Shown here one piece after another: positions 45,434 through 52,977 of a DNA stretch of 64,000 nucleotides. A model generated the notes under the pieces. That model worked only from the letters and a program-made list of their open reading frames with translations. It searched no databases and was not told the DNA's origin. Source of the stretch: Cerasibacillus terrae (GTDB taxonomy: Bacteria; Bacillota; Bacilli; Bacillales; Amphibacillaceae); NCBI RefSeq assembly GCF_008039555.1, contig NZ_VDUW01000006.1:1-64000 (forward strand), read 5' to 3'. A program made the translations under genes and the position numbers. Position 1 is the first letter of the stretch. Each line of letters begins with the position of its first letter.

Positions 45434-46117
45434 ATGAAACGAAAAATATTGACTGTTGCAGCAGCATTAACATTATTAAGCGCATGTAATATGAATGATG
45501 ATGCAGCACGAGACAGAGATGCAGATCCAAATGTGGAGCAAACTCGTTATAATGATAACAATACCGGTATGACAGATGATCGTAATTATAATATCGGTGG
45601 AAATTTAGAAAGGGATAATGTAAGAAGTAATGATAATGAGCGCGATAACGATCGTAACGGCGATAATAACCAAGTCGCTGATAATGATAACCGCTATGAA
45701 GTTGCCGAGGAAGCAGCAGATAGAATTACGGATAAAATTGCAGAAATCGATCGAGCGTATGTTGTAACAACAGAAAATAATGCGTATGTCGCTGCGCAAT
45801 TAGATAACGATGATCAGAACGGGGATAGAAACAACGAAAACAACGGAAACAACAATGCCCGTGATAACGATCGTAATAATAATCGTGACAATGGAAATGA
45901 TCAAGGCCAAGAGTTAACCGATGATGTCAAAGACGAAATTTCCGATATTGTTAAAGCTGTTGATAATGATATTGATAATGTGTTTGTATCAACAAACCCT
46001 GACTTCTTTGATTTAACAAATAATTATGTAGACGATGTCGATAATGGTCGTCCAATCCGTGGATTCTTCGATCAATTCGGGAATATGGTTGAACGCTTAT
46101 TCCCACAAAATAAATAA
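45434..46117 (+). CDS. YhcN/YlaJ-family sporulation lipoprotein
   Basis: This 227-residue lipoprotein has lipobox LLSAC (Cys18). The first ~70 residues and an internal stretch (about 125-160) are very rich in Asp, Asn and Arg, low in complexity. The family domain is split around it: VAEEAADRITDKIAEIDRAYVV before and DVKDEISDIVKAVDNDIDNVFVSTNPDF after. YhcN proteins are found in the inner spore membrane of Bacilli and affect germination. The ATG follows AAAGGAGG. It is transcribed alone with a strong terminator. The internal acidic/asparagine insert is longer than usual for the family. Confidence 0.85.
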   Translation: MKRKILTVAAALTLLSACNMNDDAARDRDADPNVEQTRYNDNNTGMTDDRNYNIGGNLERDNVRSNDNERDNDRNGDNNQVADNDNRYEVAEEAADRITDKIAEIDRAYVVTTENNAYVAAQLDNDDQNGDRNNENNGNNNARDNDRNNNRDNGNDQGQELTDDVKDEISDIVKAVDNDIDNVFVSTNPDFFDLTNNYVDDVDNGRPIRGFFDQFGNMVERLFPQNK

Positions 46118-46124
46118 CCAGACT

Positions 46125-46163
46125 TCAAAAAAAGCGAGTACTTTTTCACGGTGCTCGCTTTTT
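46125..46163 (+). terminator. Terminator of the spore lipoprotein gene
   Basis: AAAAAAGCGAGTAC pairs with GGTGCTCGCTTTTTT across a short loop, with a six-T tail. Confidence 0.88.
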
Positions 46164-46206
46164 TGTGATAAAATATGGATATATTCAATGGTAATGGAGG
46201 GATTTT

Positions 46207-47574
46207 ATGTCACAGAAAGTATTAGACTATTTACAAACAAATCGAGATCATTTATTGGAAAAACTTACTAAATTCCTATCAATTCCAAGTGTAAGTACTG
46301 ATCGAAACTATCAAGAACAAGTCCGAGAAGCAGGGCAATTTATAGTTACATATTTAAATGAAATTGGTTTTGATAAGGTTGAACTACAAGAAACCAAAAA
46401 ACATCCAATTGTTTATGCTGAATACAATCAAGCAGGACCAAAAGCACCGACCGTATTATTCTATGGGCACTATGATGTGCAACCAGCAGACCCTTTAGAA
46501 GAATGGGATAGTGAACCATTCCAACCAGAATTACGAAATGGGCGTATTTATGCCCGTGGTGCAAGTGATGATAAAGGGCAAGTGTTTATGCATTTAGCTG
46601 TTTTCGAGGCATTTATGAAAACAGAAGGTAAAATTCCACTCAATGTAAAGCTGTGTATTGAAGGGGAAGAAGAAATCGGTAGTGAAAATTTACATCAAAT
46701 TCTACATGAGAAAAAAGAACAATTTGCTGCAGATTTTGTTGTCATTTCAGATACAGGTATGGTTCAAGACAATCAACCGACAATTATTTATGGATTAAAA
46801 GGTTCCACTGGATTTGAAATTACAGTGAATGGTCCAAATCGGGATCTCCATTCTGGTATGTATGGTGGTGCGGTTCGAAATCCAATTATGGCACTAGCGC
46901 ATATTCTAACATCGATTAAAAATGAGGATGAAGTGATCACAGTTGATGGATTTTACGATGGTGCAGAACAATTATCTGAAAAGGAACGTGAGTTGATAGG
47001 AAAAGTAGAAGGAGAAGATTATGTTACTTCAACAGGTGTTCCTGCTACAACCCCTGAAAAAGGTTATACTGCCGAAGAGCATACGATGGCAAGACCAACA
47101 TTTGAGGTGAATGGAATTTATGGTGGGTATCAAGGAGAAGGAACAAAAACAATTATTCCTTCAAGTGCTACTGCGAAAATTACTTGCCGTTTAGTACCAG
47201 GACAAGATCCTGAAAAAATTCAACAATTAATGGAAGAACATATCCACAAAGTTGCTCCAACAGGTGTAACGGTAGAAGTAAAGAAAGAAGAGTTTTCTGC
47301 AAAAGCATATAAGGTAGAACCAAACCATGAGCTTATTTTACAAGCAGCAGAAAGTTATAAAAAAGCATTTGGTAAAGATGTTGTCTATGCTCGAATGGGA
47401 GGCTCCATCCCTGTTGTAGAATGGCTTGATGCGATTTATAATATCCCGATTGTTTTATTAGGATTTAGTACACCAGAAGACAGACTCCATTCTCCAAATG
47501 AAAGCTTTCCATTAAATAGTTTTGATAAAGGAATGGAAACAATCGTTTATTACTGGGATTCATTTCGTAACTAG
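46207..47574 (+). CDS. M20-family dipeptidase
   Basis: A 455-residue di-zinc peptidase of the M20/CPG2 clan that cleaves dipeptides in the cytosol. Metal-binding motifs are YGHYDVQP (His88, with catalytic Asp90), ARGASDDKG (bridging Asp about 119), EGEEEIGSEN (Glu pair about 153) and SDTGM. The lid/dimer domain lies in the middle (about 200-320), with NGPNRDLHSGMYGG at its start. The ATG follows GGAGG. The reductase gene follows after 22 bases, so they form an operon. Confidence 0.9.
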   Translation: MSQKVLDYLQTNRDHLLEKLTKFLSIPSVSTDRNYQEQVREAGQFIVTYLNEIGFDKVELQETKKHPIVYAEYNQAGPKAPTVLFYGHYDVQPADPLEEWDSEPFQPELRNGRIYARGASDDKGQVFMHLAVFEAFMKTEGKIPLNVKLCIEGEEEIGSENLHQILHEKKEQFAADFVVISDTGMVQDNQPTIIYGLKGSTGFEITVNGPNRDLHSGMYGGAVRNPIMALAHILTSIKNEDEVITVDGFYDGAEQLSEKERELIGKVEGEDYVTSTGVPATTPEKGYTAEEHTMARPTFEVNGIYGGYQGEGTKTIIPSSATAKITCRLVPGQDPEKIQQLMEEHIHKVAPTGVTVEVKKEEFSAKAYKVEPNHELILQAAESYKKAFGKDVVYARMGGSIPVVEWLDAIYNIPIVLLGFSTPEDRLHSPNESFPLNSFDKGMETIVYYWDSFRN

Positions 47575-47596
47575 AACAAAGGAGAGATGTTTCTAA

Positions 47597-48358
47597 ATGG
47601 AGAAAATTGCCGTTATAACTGGTACCTCACGGGGATTAGGAGAAGCAATTGCATCTAAATTTTTAGAACAAACAATTCCTGTTATAGGTGTAGCAAGAAA
47701 TGAAAACAAGAAACTAGATCAATTGGCACAAAAATTTGGCACAACATATCATCATGTAAGATGTGATTTACGTGATTTGGAAGATATGGAATCAGCGTTA
47801 ATTGATATTTTTTTAGAAATAAATCGTAAGCAGAAGAAGTGTGTATATTTAATAAATAATGCTGCAATGATTGATCCTATCCATCACTCATCCAAACTAA
47901 ACCATGAGTTATTAGCTGAACATGTCCAAGTCAATGTTACGGCACCAATGGTTTTTACGAATCAATGTTTAAACGAGCTAAATAAAATGGATGGAACACT
48001 CATTTGTTCGATGATCACATCAGGAGCAGCAGAACGGGCTATCTACGGTTGGAGTGCATACTGTAGTACAAAAGCTGCCATCAATATGTATACGAAAACG
48101 GTAGGATTAGAGCAAGCACATTTAAAAACAAATCATAAAATTATCGCATTTAGTCCAGGGGTAATGGATACAAACATGCAGGTAGAAATTCGTTCCAGTT
48201 CCCCGGAACAATTTGCTGATATTACGACATTTAAACAGTATAAAGAAGAACAAAAACTAAGGAAACCGGAAGAAATTGCCAAGGCTTTGATGCAAATTCT
48301 ACACGCAGAAAAAGAAATTGAAAACGGTAGAATTTATTATGCAAGAGACTATTTATAA
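47597..48358 (+). CDS. YueD-like SDR reductase ((S)-benzoin-forming benzil reductase type)
   Basis: A 253-residue classical SDR. Cofactor motif TGTSRGLGEAIA (residues 8-19), NNAA motif (about 90), active-site YCSTK (about 155-159) and SPGVMDT near residue 190 are all present. It resembles B. subtilis YueD, an NADPH-dependent reductase that converts benzil to (S)-benzoin, with a sepiapterin-reductase-like fold; the natural substrate is unknown. The ATG follows AAAGGAGAG, 22 bases after the dipeptidase stop. A terminator closes the two-gene unit. Confidence 0.85.
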   Translation: MEKIAVITGTSRGLGEAIASKFLEQTIPVIGVARNENKKLDQLAQKFGTTYHHVRCDLRDLEDMESALIDIFLEINRKQKKCVYLINNAAMIDPIHHSSKLNHELLAEHVQVNVTAPMVFTNQCLNELNKMDGTLICSMITSGAAERAIYGWSAYCSTKAAINMYTKTVGLEQAHLKTNHKIIAFSPGVMDTNMQVEIRSSSPEQFADITTFKQYKEEQKLRKPEEIAKALMQILHAEKEIENGRIYYARDYL

Positions 48359-48364
48359 GTTCGG

Positions 48365-48394
48365 AAAAAATCTGCCTGCTGACGGGCAGATTTT
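48365..48394 (+). terminator. Terminator of the dipeptidase-reductase operon
   Basis: AAAATCTGCC pairs with GGGCAGATTTTT across a seven-base loop. Confidence 0.85.
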
Positions 48395-48513
48395 TAACTT
48401 AAACAAGAAGACATGCAAGATGCATCGATCTATGGTAAACTTTTAGTTGATTTCGTAATAAGATAATAATTATAGAAATGCTGTTAATAGATAGTAAGGA
48501 AAGGAAGTAAACG

Positions 48514-49284
48514 ATGATTACGAGAAAAAGCAAACGTGAAATTGAAAAAATGCAAAAAGCAGCAGATTTGCTCGTTTTAACACATAAAGAAATTGCTAAA
48601 ATGATAAAACCTGGTATTTCCACTATGGAAATTGAACAATTTGTTGATGACTTTTTAGCAAAACATGGAGCAACTGCTGAGCAAAAAGGCTATCAAGGTT
48701 ATAAATATGCAACATGTGCATCTATCAATGATGAAATATGCCACGGATTCCCTCGCAGTGAACCATTAAAAGATGGGGATATTGTAACCATTGATATGGT
48801 CGTTAATTTAAATGGGGCACTTGCTGATTCTGCTTGGACATATGCAGTTGGAGATGTAGATGAAAAAGGGAAACGATTAATGGAAGTAACGAAAAAAGCA
48901 TTGTATAAAGGTATGGAACAGGCTCGCCACGGAAATCGTCTAGGCGATATCGGTCACGCCATCCAAACTTATGCAGAGGGAGAAGGATTTTCTGTTGTAC
49001 GTGATTTTACTGGACACGGAATTGGACCGACTATCCATGAAGAACCACATGTCCCGCATTTCGGTTTGAAAGGAAAAGGTATACGCTTAAAAGAGGGAAT
49101 GACAATTACGATTGAACCGATGTTAAATGAAGGTGCATGGGAAAGTAAAATGGATAAAAATGGTTGGACGGCAAGAACCATCGATAAAGGTCGTTCCGCA
49201 CAATATGAACATACACTTGTGATCACAAAAGGTGACCCAATTATTTTAACTGATCAAGACCGTGATGTCCCACCGATTGCATAA
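48514..49284 (+). CDS. map: Methionine aminopeptidase, type I (second copy)
   Basis: A 256-residue di-metal enzyme that removes the initiator methionine. Metal ligands are visible: Asp in TIDMVV (about 93), Asp in LADSAWTY (about 104), His in FTGHGIGPTIHEEP (about 168), Glu in TIEPML (about 201) and Glu in QYEHTLV (about 232). Family motif SINDEICHG precedes them. It stands alone, outside the ribosomal-protein cluster where the housekeeping map usually lies. It is therefore probably the extra YflG-like copy. The ATG follows AAGGAAG. Confidence 0.92.
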   Translation: MITRKSKREIEKMQKAADLLVLTHKEIAKMIKPGISTMEIEQFVDDFLAKHGATAEQKGYQGYKYATCASINDEICHGFPRSEPLKDGDIVTIDMVVNLNGALADSAWTYAVGDVDEKGKRLMEVTKKALYKGMEQARHGNRLGDIGHAIQTYAEGEGFSVVRDFTGHGIGPTIHEEPHVPHFGLKGKGIRLKEGMTITIEPMLNEGAWESKMDKNGWTARTIDKGRSAQYEHTLVITKGDPIILTDQDRDVPPIA

Positions 49285-49330
49285 AAAATGGTTCAGATGG
49301 ATAAAAAAGACCATCTGAACCATTTTTTTT
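49285..49330. terminator. Bidirectional terminator after map
   Basis: ATGGTTCAGATGG pairs with CCATCTGAACCAT, with T-runs on the plus side and A-runs on the other. It also serves the NhaC gene across the dispersed repeat. Confidence 0.88.
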
Positions 49331-49340
49331 GACTGTGAAG

Positions 49341-49367
49341 CTCCCACTGATTGAAGTTTCACTTTAT
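49341..49367 (+). repeat. Right-end fragment of the dispersed element
   Basis: CTCCCACTGATTGAAGTTTCAC then TTTAT (49363-49367), the right end of the element, with the next full copy starting at the same TTTAT. The left part is missing, so an older copy was cut away or never complete. Confidence 0.8.
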
Positions 49368-49520
49368 CGCAGATTAACTGGCTGTAAGCCCTCCACATCA
49401 AGAATTGGAGATACTGAAGAATAATAAGTGGAGGATCAACAGCCAGTAAAGGCCCGATTCGTTCAACTAACAATCAGTGGGAGAAGAAGAAAACTCCCAC
49501 TGATTGAAGTTTCACTTTAT
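49363..49520 (+). repeat. Dispersed ~155-bp element, full copy at the nhaC stop codon
   Basis: TTTAT at both ends (49363-49367, 49516-49520). The right TTTAT contains the stop codon of the minus-strand nhaC gene (TTA at 49517-49519). Confidence 0.95.
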
Positions 49521-50887
49521 AATTTAGCATGCTTCGTTTTTCCGCCAAAGATTATTGTAATAACAGGACTTAATAAACAGAAGAATGCAAATGGTAAGTA
49601 GGTTAATACTGGAACACTAAGTACATCGGCAATAAAGACCCCACAAACACTCCATGGAACAAGCGGGTTAATGACTGTCCCAGCATCTTCTAGTGTCCGA
49701 GATAATGCTTTATTCGATAAACCGACTTTATGATATAAACTTTTATATGTTTCACCTGTTAGCATAATCGATAAATATTGTTCTCCAATTAAAACATTAA
49801 TTCCAATTGCTGTAAGTGCGGTAGAGACAATGATGGAACGGACCTTTTGTAATTTAGCTTGTAGACTCGATAAAATGGAAGGAATTACACCGGTTACAAA
49901 TAATAATCCTCCAAAACCAAGGGCAAGAACCACAAGTGAAATCGTAAACAACATACTATTAATTCCGCCTTTTGATAGCAGTTCATTCACTGGTTCAAAA
50001 CTTGTAGTAGCTGTATAACCATCAAACCAAATCCCCCAAATATCTTTAAATGCAATTCCGCTTGTCCATATAGCTAAACCTGTAGCAACAATACTACTAA
50101 TGGCAATGGCAAGAAATGCCGGTATTTTGAATATAACACAGATGATTAATACAATTAATGGAATCCACGATGTCCAATGGATTAGTCCTGTTGCTTGTAA
50201 TGCTTGTAAATAATCATTTGACCCCACAACGGAGTCAGTAGATTCTGGTGAAAGAATTGCAAACAAGATAAATGAAATAATAAATGCTGGAATAGTTGTT
50301 AAACTAATATGTTTAATATGTTCAAATAAATCTACTTCAACAATCGTCGAAGCAAGGTTGGTTGTATCGGATAATGGGGACATTTTATCTCCAAAAAAAG
50401 CTCCCGATACGATGGCTCCAGCTGTAATAGCAAGAGAGGCATCCATTGCATGCCCAATTCCAATAAAAGCAACACCAATTGTTGCGGTCGTTGTTAAAGA
50501 GCTACCGAGTGATACGCCAATAATTGCTGTAACAGAAAAAACAATCGCATAGAAAAAGTGCCCACTAACAATGGAAAAGCCCCAATCAATTAATGCTGGA
50601 ATGGTCCCACTAATAATCCAACTACTCATTAATACTCCAATTAAAATAAATAAGAATAATGCACCTAAACTATTTCTAGCTCCTTCAAGCATACCACCAT
50701 GTAAATCTTGAAAAGGTATTTTCTTTAATAGCCCGTAGAGAAATAATAAAAAGATTCCTAATAAAATCGGAATATGTGGGGCAGTCCCAATCCCGATAAT
50801 ATAGTAACTTATCATCCCTACTAAAAAAATGAATATTAAAATTGCTTCTAAAACATGTGGCTTGTGTTTCACTTGGATTGGAAACAT
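49517..50887 (-). CDS. nhaC: NhaC-family transporter under a tyrosine T-box
   Basis: A 456-residue membrane protein with about 12 helices. It matches the NhaC sodium/proton antiporter family (traits: GSLTTTATIGVAFIGIG, FGDKMSPLSDTTNLA near residue 170, and DAGTVINPLVPWSVCG near 415). A T-box leader specific for tyrosine tRNA lies directly upstream, so the transported solute is more likely tyrosine (with Na+ or H+) than a bare ion exchange. This matches the known association of YheL-type proteins with tyrosine T-boxes. The ATG follows AAAGGGGGAA. Its stop codon lies in the TTTAT of a dispersed repeat. Confidence 0.88.
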   Translation of the reverse strand: MFPIQVKHKPHVLEAILIFIFLVGMISYYIIGIGTAPHIPILLGIFLLFLYGLLKKIPFQDLHGGMLEGARNSLGALFLFILIGVLMSSWIISGTIPALIDWGFSIVSGHFFYAIVFSVTAIIGVSLGSSLTTTATIGVAFIGIGHAMDASLAITAGAIVSGAFFGDKMSPLSDTTNLASTIVEVDLFEHIKHISLTTIPAFIISFILFAILSPESTDSVVGSNDYLQALQATGLIHWTSWIPLIVLIICVIFKIPAFLAIAISSIVATGLAIWTSGIAFKDIWGIWFDGYTATTSFEPVNELLSKGGINSMLFTISLVVLALGFGGLLFVTGVIPSILSSLQAKLQKVRSIIVSTALTAIGINVLIGEQYLSIMLTGETYKSLYHKVGLSNKALSRTLEDAGTVINPLVPWSVCGVFIADVLSVPVLTYLPFAFFCLLSPVITIIFGGKTKHAKL

Positions 50888-50922
50888 TCATATTCCCCCT
50901 TTATTTTTTAATTTTTAATATA

Positions 50923-51143
50923 AAAAAAGCCTCATCCCATAAAAGGGACGAAGCTTGCTCCGCGGTACCACCCTGATTGCTAATGAAAAAATTTCAATAG
51001 CCACTTCACTGGTTTATCCTACACATGAAATATGTACTTCCATTTATGCCTGCCAAGACTTGCACCATCCGTCTTGTCTCTACCTGCTGCTCCGACATGC
51101 ATGTACTCTGTATTTCAGGATATGTATATACAATTAAATATTA
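50923..51143 (-). promoter_or_regulatory. Tyrosine T-box leader (tRNA-sensing attenuator)
   Basis: The minus-strand RNA begins near 51143. Stem I has TATCCTGAAATA pairing with TATTTC...AGGATA, an AGAGTA element, and a specifier loop GGAAGTACA in which TAC (51036-51034) is the tyrosine codon followed by A. The universal T-box AGGGTGGTACCGCG is at 50974-50961. A terminator follows: GCTTCGTCCC pairing with GGGATGAGGC, then seven U residues (50954-50923). Uncharged tRNA-Tyr should bind and let transcription continue into the NhaC-type gene. Confidence 0.9.
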
Positions 51144-51149
51144 GAAATA

Positions 51150-51178
51150 AATATACACCGTTTTTGGAAATGTGTCAA
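51150..51178 (-). promoter_or_regulatory. Promoter of the T-box/nhaC transcript
   Basis: TTGACA (51178-51173) and TATATT (51155-51150) on the minus strand with a 17-base spacer, placed just before the T-box Stem I. Confidence 0.85.
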
Positions 51179-51287
51179 CCGTTACTTGTGAAAATAATCT
51201 TTTAAATTTTCAAACAATCTGCTATAATATATGGAAATTTACTCTAAATATATGTTTGATTATTCGAAGGAAAGGGGAAAACATCCA

Positions 51288-52004
51288 ATGACACCAACCA
51301 AAACCCAGTCCAATTCCATGATGAAACAAGGAATAAAAGCAGGATTTCCAATTGTTATTGGTTATTTACCAGTTGCGATTACATTTGGTGTCTTAGCAAA
51401 ACAGACTGGTTTATCCTTATTTGAGTTAACAAGTATGAGCATATTTGTCTATGCTGGAGCCAGTCAATTTATGGCAGTGAATATGATTGGTTTAGGTGTC
51501 AGTGCGACGGAAATCATCTTGGCTACGTTTATATTAAATTTTCGTCATTTTGTCATGAGTTTTTCTTTCATGAATCAATTGCGGATGATTCCACTTCGCG
51601 TAAAAGTACCATTAACCCTTGGATTAACAGATGAAACATTTGCTGTTTCTTCTATGTATACAGAAGAAGCAAAGAAAGAAAAAGGTGATATATTTTATCT
51701 CACTTTATTAATTACTGCTTATCTTTCTTGGATTGGTGGATCCTTTTTAGGTGGTTTACTTGGGAATATTATTCCGGAGAAATTAAGTCAAAGTATGGGA
51801 ATTGCTCTTTATGCGATGTTTATCGGTTTAATTATTCCTCCGATTAAAAAAGAATTAAAACTCGGACTGATTGCCCTTGTTGCGATGATTACAAATACCA
51901 TTTGTAGTGAAGTATTTCTGTTAAGTAGCGGATGGTCTATTGTCATTGGCACCATTATTGGTGGGCTAAGTGGTGTATTCATACAGAAAGAAGGGAATAT
52001 ATGA
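51288..52004 (+). CDS. azlC: AzlC-family branched-chain amino acid exporter subunit
   Basis: This ~238-residue membrane protein has about six to seven helices and matches AzlC, the large subunit of the AzlCD exporter for branched-chain amino acids and 4-azaleucine. Family marks are GFPIVIGYLPVAITFG, YAGASQFMAV and ILNFRHFVMS with LGLTDETFAV. The ATG at 51288 follows AAAGGGGA; an earlier in-frame ATG at 51231 has no ribosome binding site. Its stop overlaps the azlD start as ATGA. A CodY-like 15-mer (AATTTTCAAACAATC, 51205-51219) lies near the TATAAT at 51223. Confidence 0.88.
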   Translation: MTPTKTQSNSMMKQGIKAGFPIVIGYLPVAITFGVLAKQTGLSLFELTSMSIFVYAGASQFMAVNMIGLGVSATEIILATFILNFRHFVMSFSFMNQLRMIPLRVKVPLTLGLTDETFAVSSMYTEEAKKEKGDIFYLTLLITAYLSWIGGSFLGGLLGNIIPEKLSQSMGIALYAMFIGLIIPPIKKELKLGLIALVAMITNTICSEVFLLSSGWSIVIGTIIGGLSGVFIQKEGNI

Positions 52005-52306
52005 TTTTTCTTATCATCCTTGGCATGGCCCTTGTTACGATGATTCCACGTATCATTCCAGCATTTATTGTTGATCATTTAATATTTAAAGATTGGGTCA
52101 ATCGGTTTTTAAATGCGATACCATATGCAGCCTTAGGAGCGTTAATCTTTCCTGCAATATTATATGTCATACCAGACAAACCAATCATCGGACTTGTTGG
52201 TGGAGTCATTGCCATTCTTTTATCTTTAATGAATTTAAATATTATTTTAATAGTGATTGGGGCGATTTTGACCGTCTTTATTTTATCGCAGATTAACTGG
52301 CTGTAA
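52001..52306 (+). CDS. azlD: AzlD-family exporter subunit, C-terminus altered by a repeat
   Basis: A 101-residue small partner of AzlC with about four helices; MALVTMIPRIIPAF near the start is typical of AzlD. It starts inside the azlC stop codon. The last codons (SQINWL, from the CGCAGATTAACTGGCTG of the repeat) and the stop TAA lie within a dispersed repeat inserted at 52282, so the original end of the gene has been replaced. The hydrophobic last helix is intact, and length remains in the usual range, so the protein may still work. Confidence 0.83.
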   Translation: MIFLIILGMALVTMIPRIIPAFIVDHLIFKDWVNRFLNAIPYAALGALIFPAILYVIPDKPIIGLVGGVIAILLSLMNLNIILIVIGAILTVFILSQINWL

Positions 52307-52440
52307 GATCTCCATATCAGGAATTCGAGATACTTTAAGAATTATAAGCGGAGGATAAACAGCCAGTAAAGGCCCGATTTGTTCAACTAACAATCAGTGG
52401 GAGATGAAGAAAAATCCCACTGATTGAAGTTTCACTTTAT
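52282..52440 (+). repeat. Dispersed ~155-bp element, full copy inside the azlD 3' end
   Basis: TTTAT at both ends (52282-52286, 52436-52440). The left end is translated as the last residues of AzlD. The next 150 bases (52441-52598) are very AT-rich and hold no further gene; I see no terminator there. Confidence 0.95.
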
Positions 52441-52598
52441 CGATATAAAAAATTTTGAAAAATAATTAAAAAATCATTGCAATTATTCAAAAAATTTGGG
52501 ATAATAGATAAAAGATAATATCTATTTTAGTAAGATGGACATTTTTACACTTTTATTACTAAACCGAGGTAGATATTAGGAACAAGGGGGTACGTTCC

Positions 52599-52832
52599 AT
52601 GAATAAAGAGAAGGTGGTATATCGTTTTAAGCGACACCAGGGGAAGGTTATTCAAGCTAAACGAGAAGTTTCCTATGAAATCATGCTTACGTCCCGACTT
52701 ATTTTAGATGAATTATGTTTCCAGTGGAATAAAGAACAATTAGTCGATGCCATTAATGAGTCCATTGAAAAGAAAGATCATGAAGCATTTAAAAAATACA
52801 GTGAAGCATATCGACAATTTGTTTGGGAATAG
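52599..52832 (+). CDS. IDEAL-domain small protein
   Basis: A 77-residue protein whose C-terminal ~40 residues match the IDEAL domain (LILDELCFQWNKEQLVDAIN and DHEAFKKYSEAYRQF). This is a short helical motif found in small Bacilli proteins and regulators such as ComK-associated or YpiB-like ones. The N-terminal half is basic with a strand-like segment. The ATG follows AAGGGGG. Function unknown. It is followed by a hairpin (52846-52878) with a weak U-tract. Confidence 0.78.
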   Translation: MNKEKVVYRFKRHQGKVIQAKREVSYEIMLTSRLILDELCFQWNKEQLVDAINESIEKKDHEAFKKYSEAYRQFVWE

Positions 52833-52845
52833 AGTATGTACGCTG

Positions 52846-52878
52846 ATAGGGTCTTATCAGATGATGATAAGACTCTAT
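52846..52878 (+). terminator. Hairpin after the IDEAL-protein gene
   Basis: ATAGGGTCTTATC pairs with GATAAGACTCTAT (one G-U pair), followed by a weak TTTAA tail. Confidence 0.5.
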
Positions 52879-52977
52879 TTAACGCGCCTTACTGGAAAAA
52901 GTTCACCTTCTTTACAAGAATTTTACAAAAAACGATGCCTACTTCTGCTATGCTACAAGTAAGGAGGCTAATAAAAA

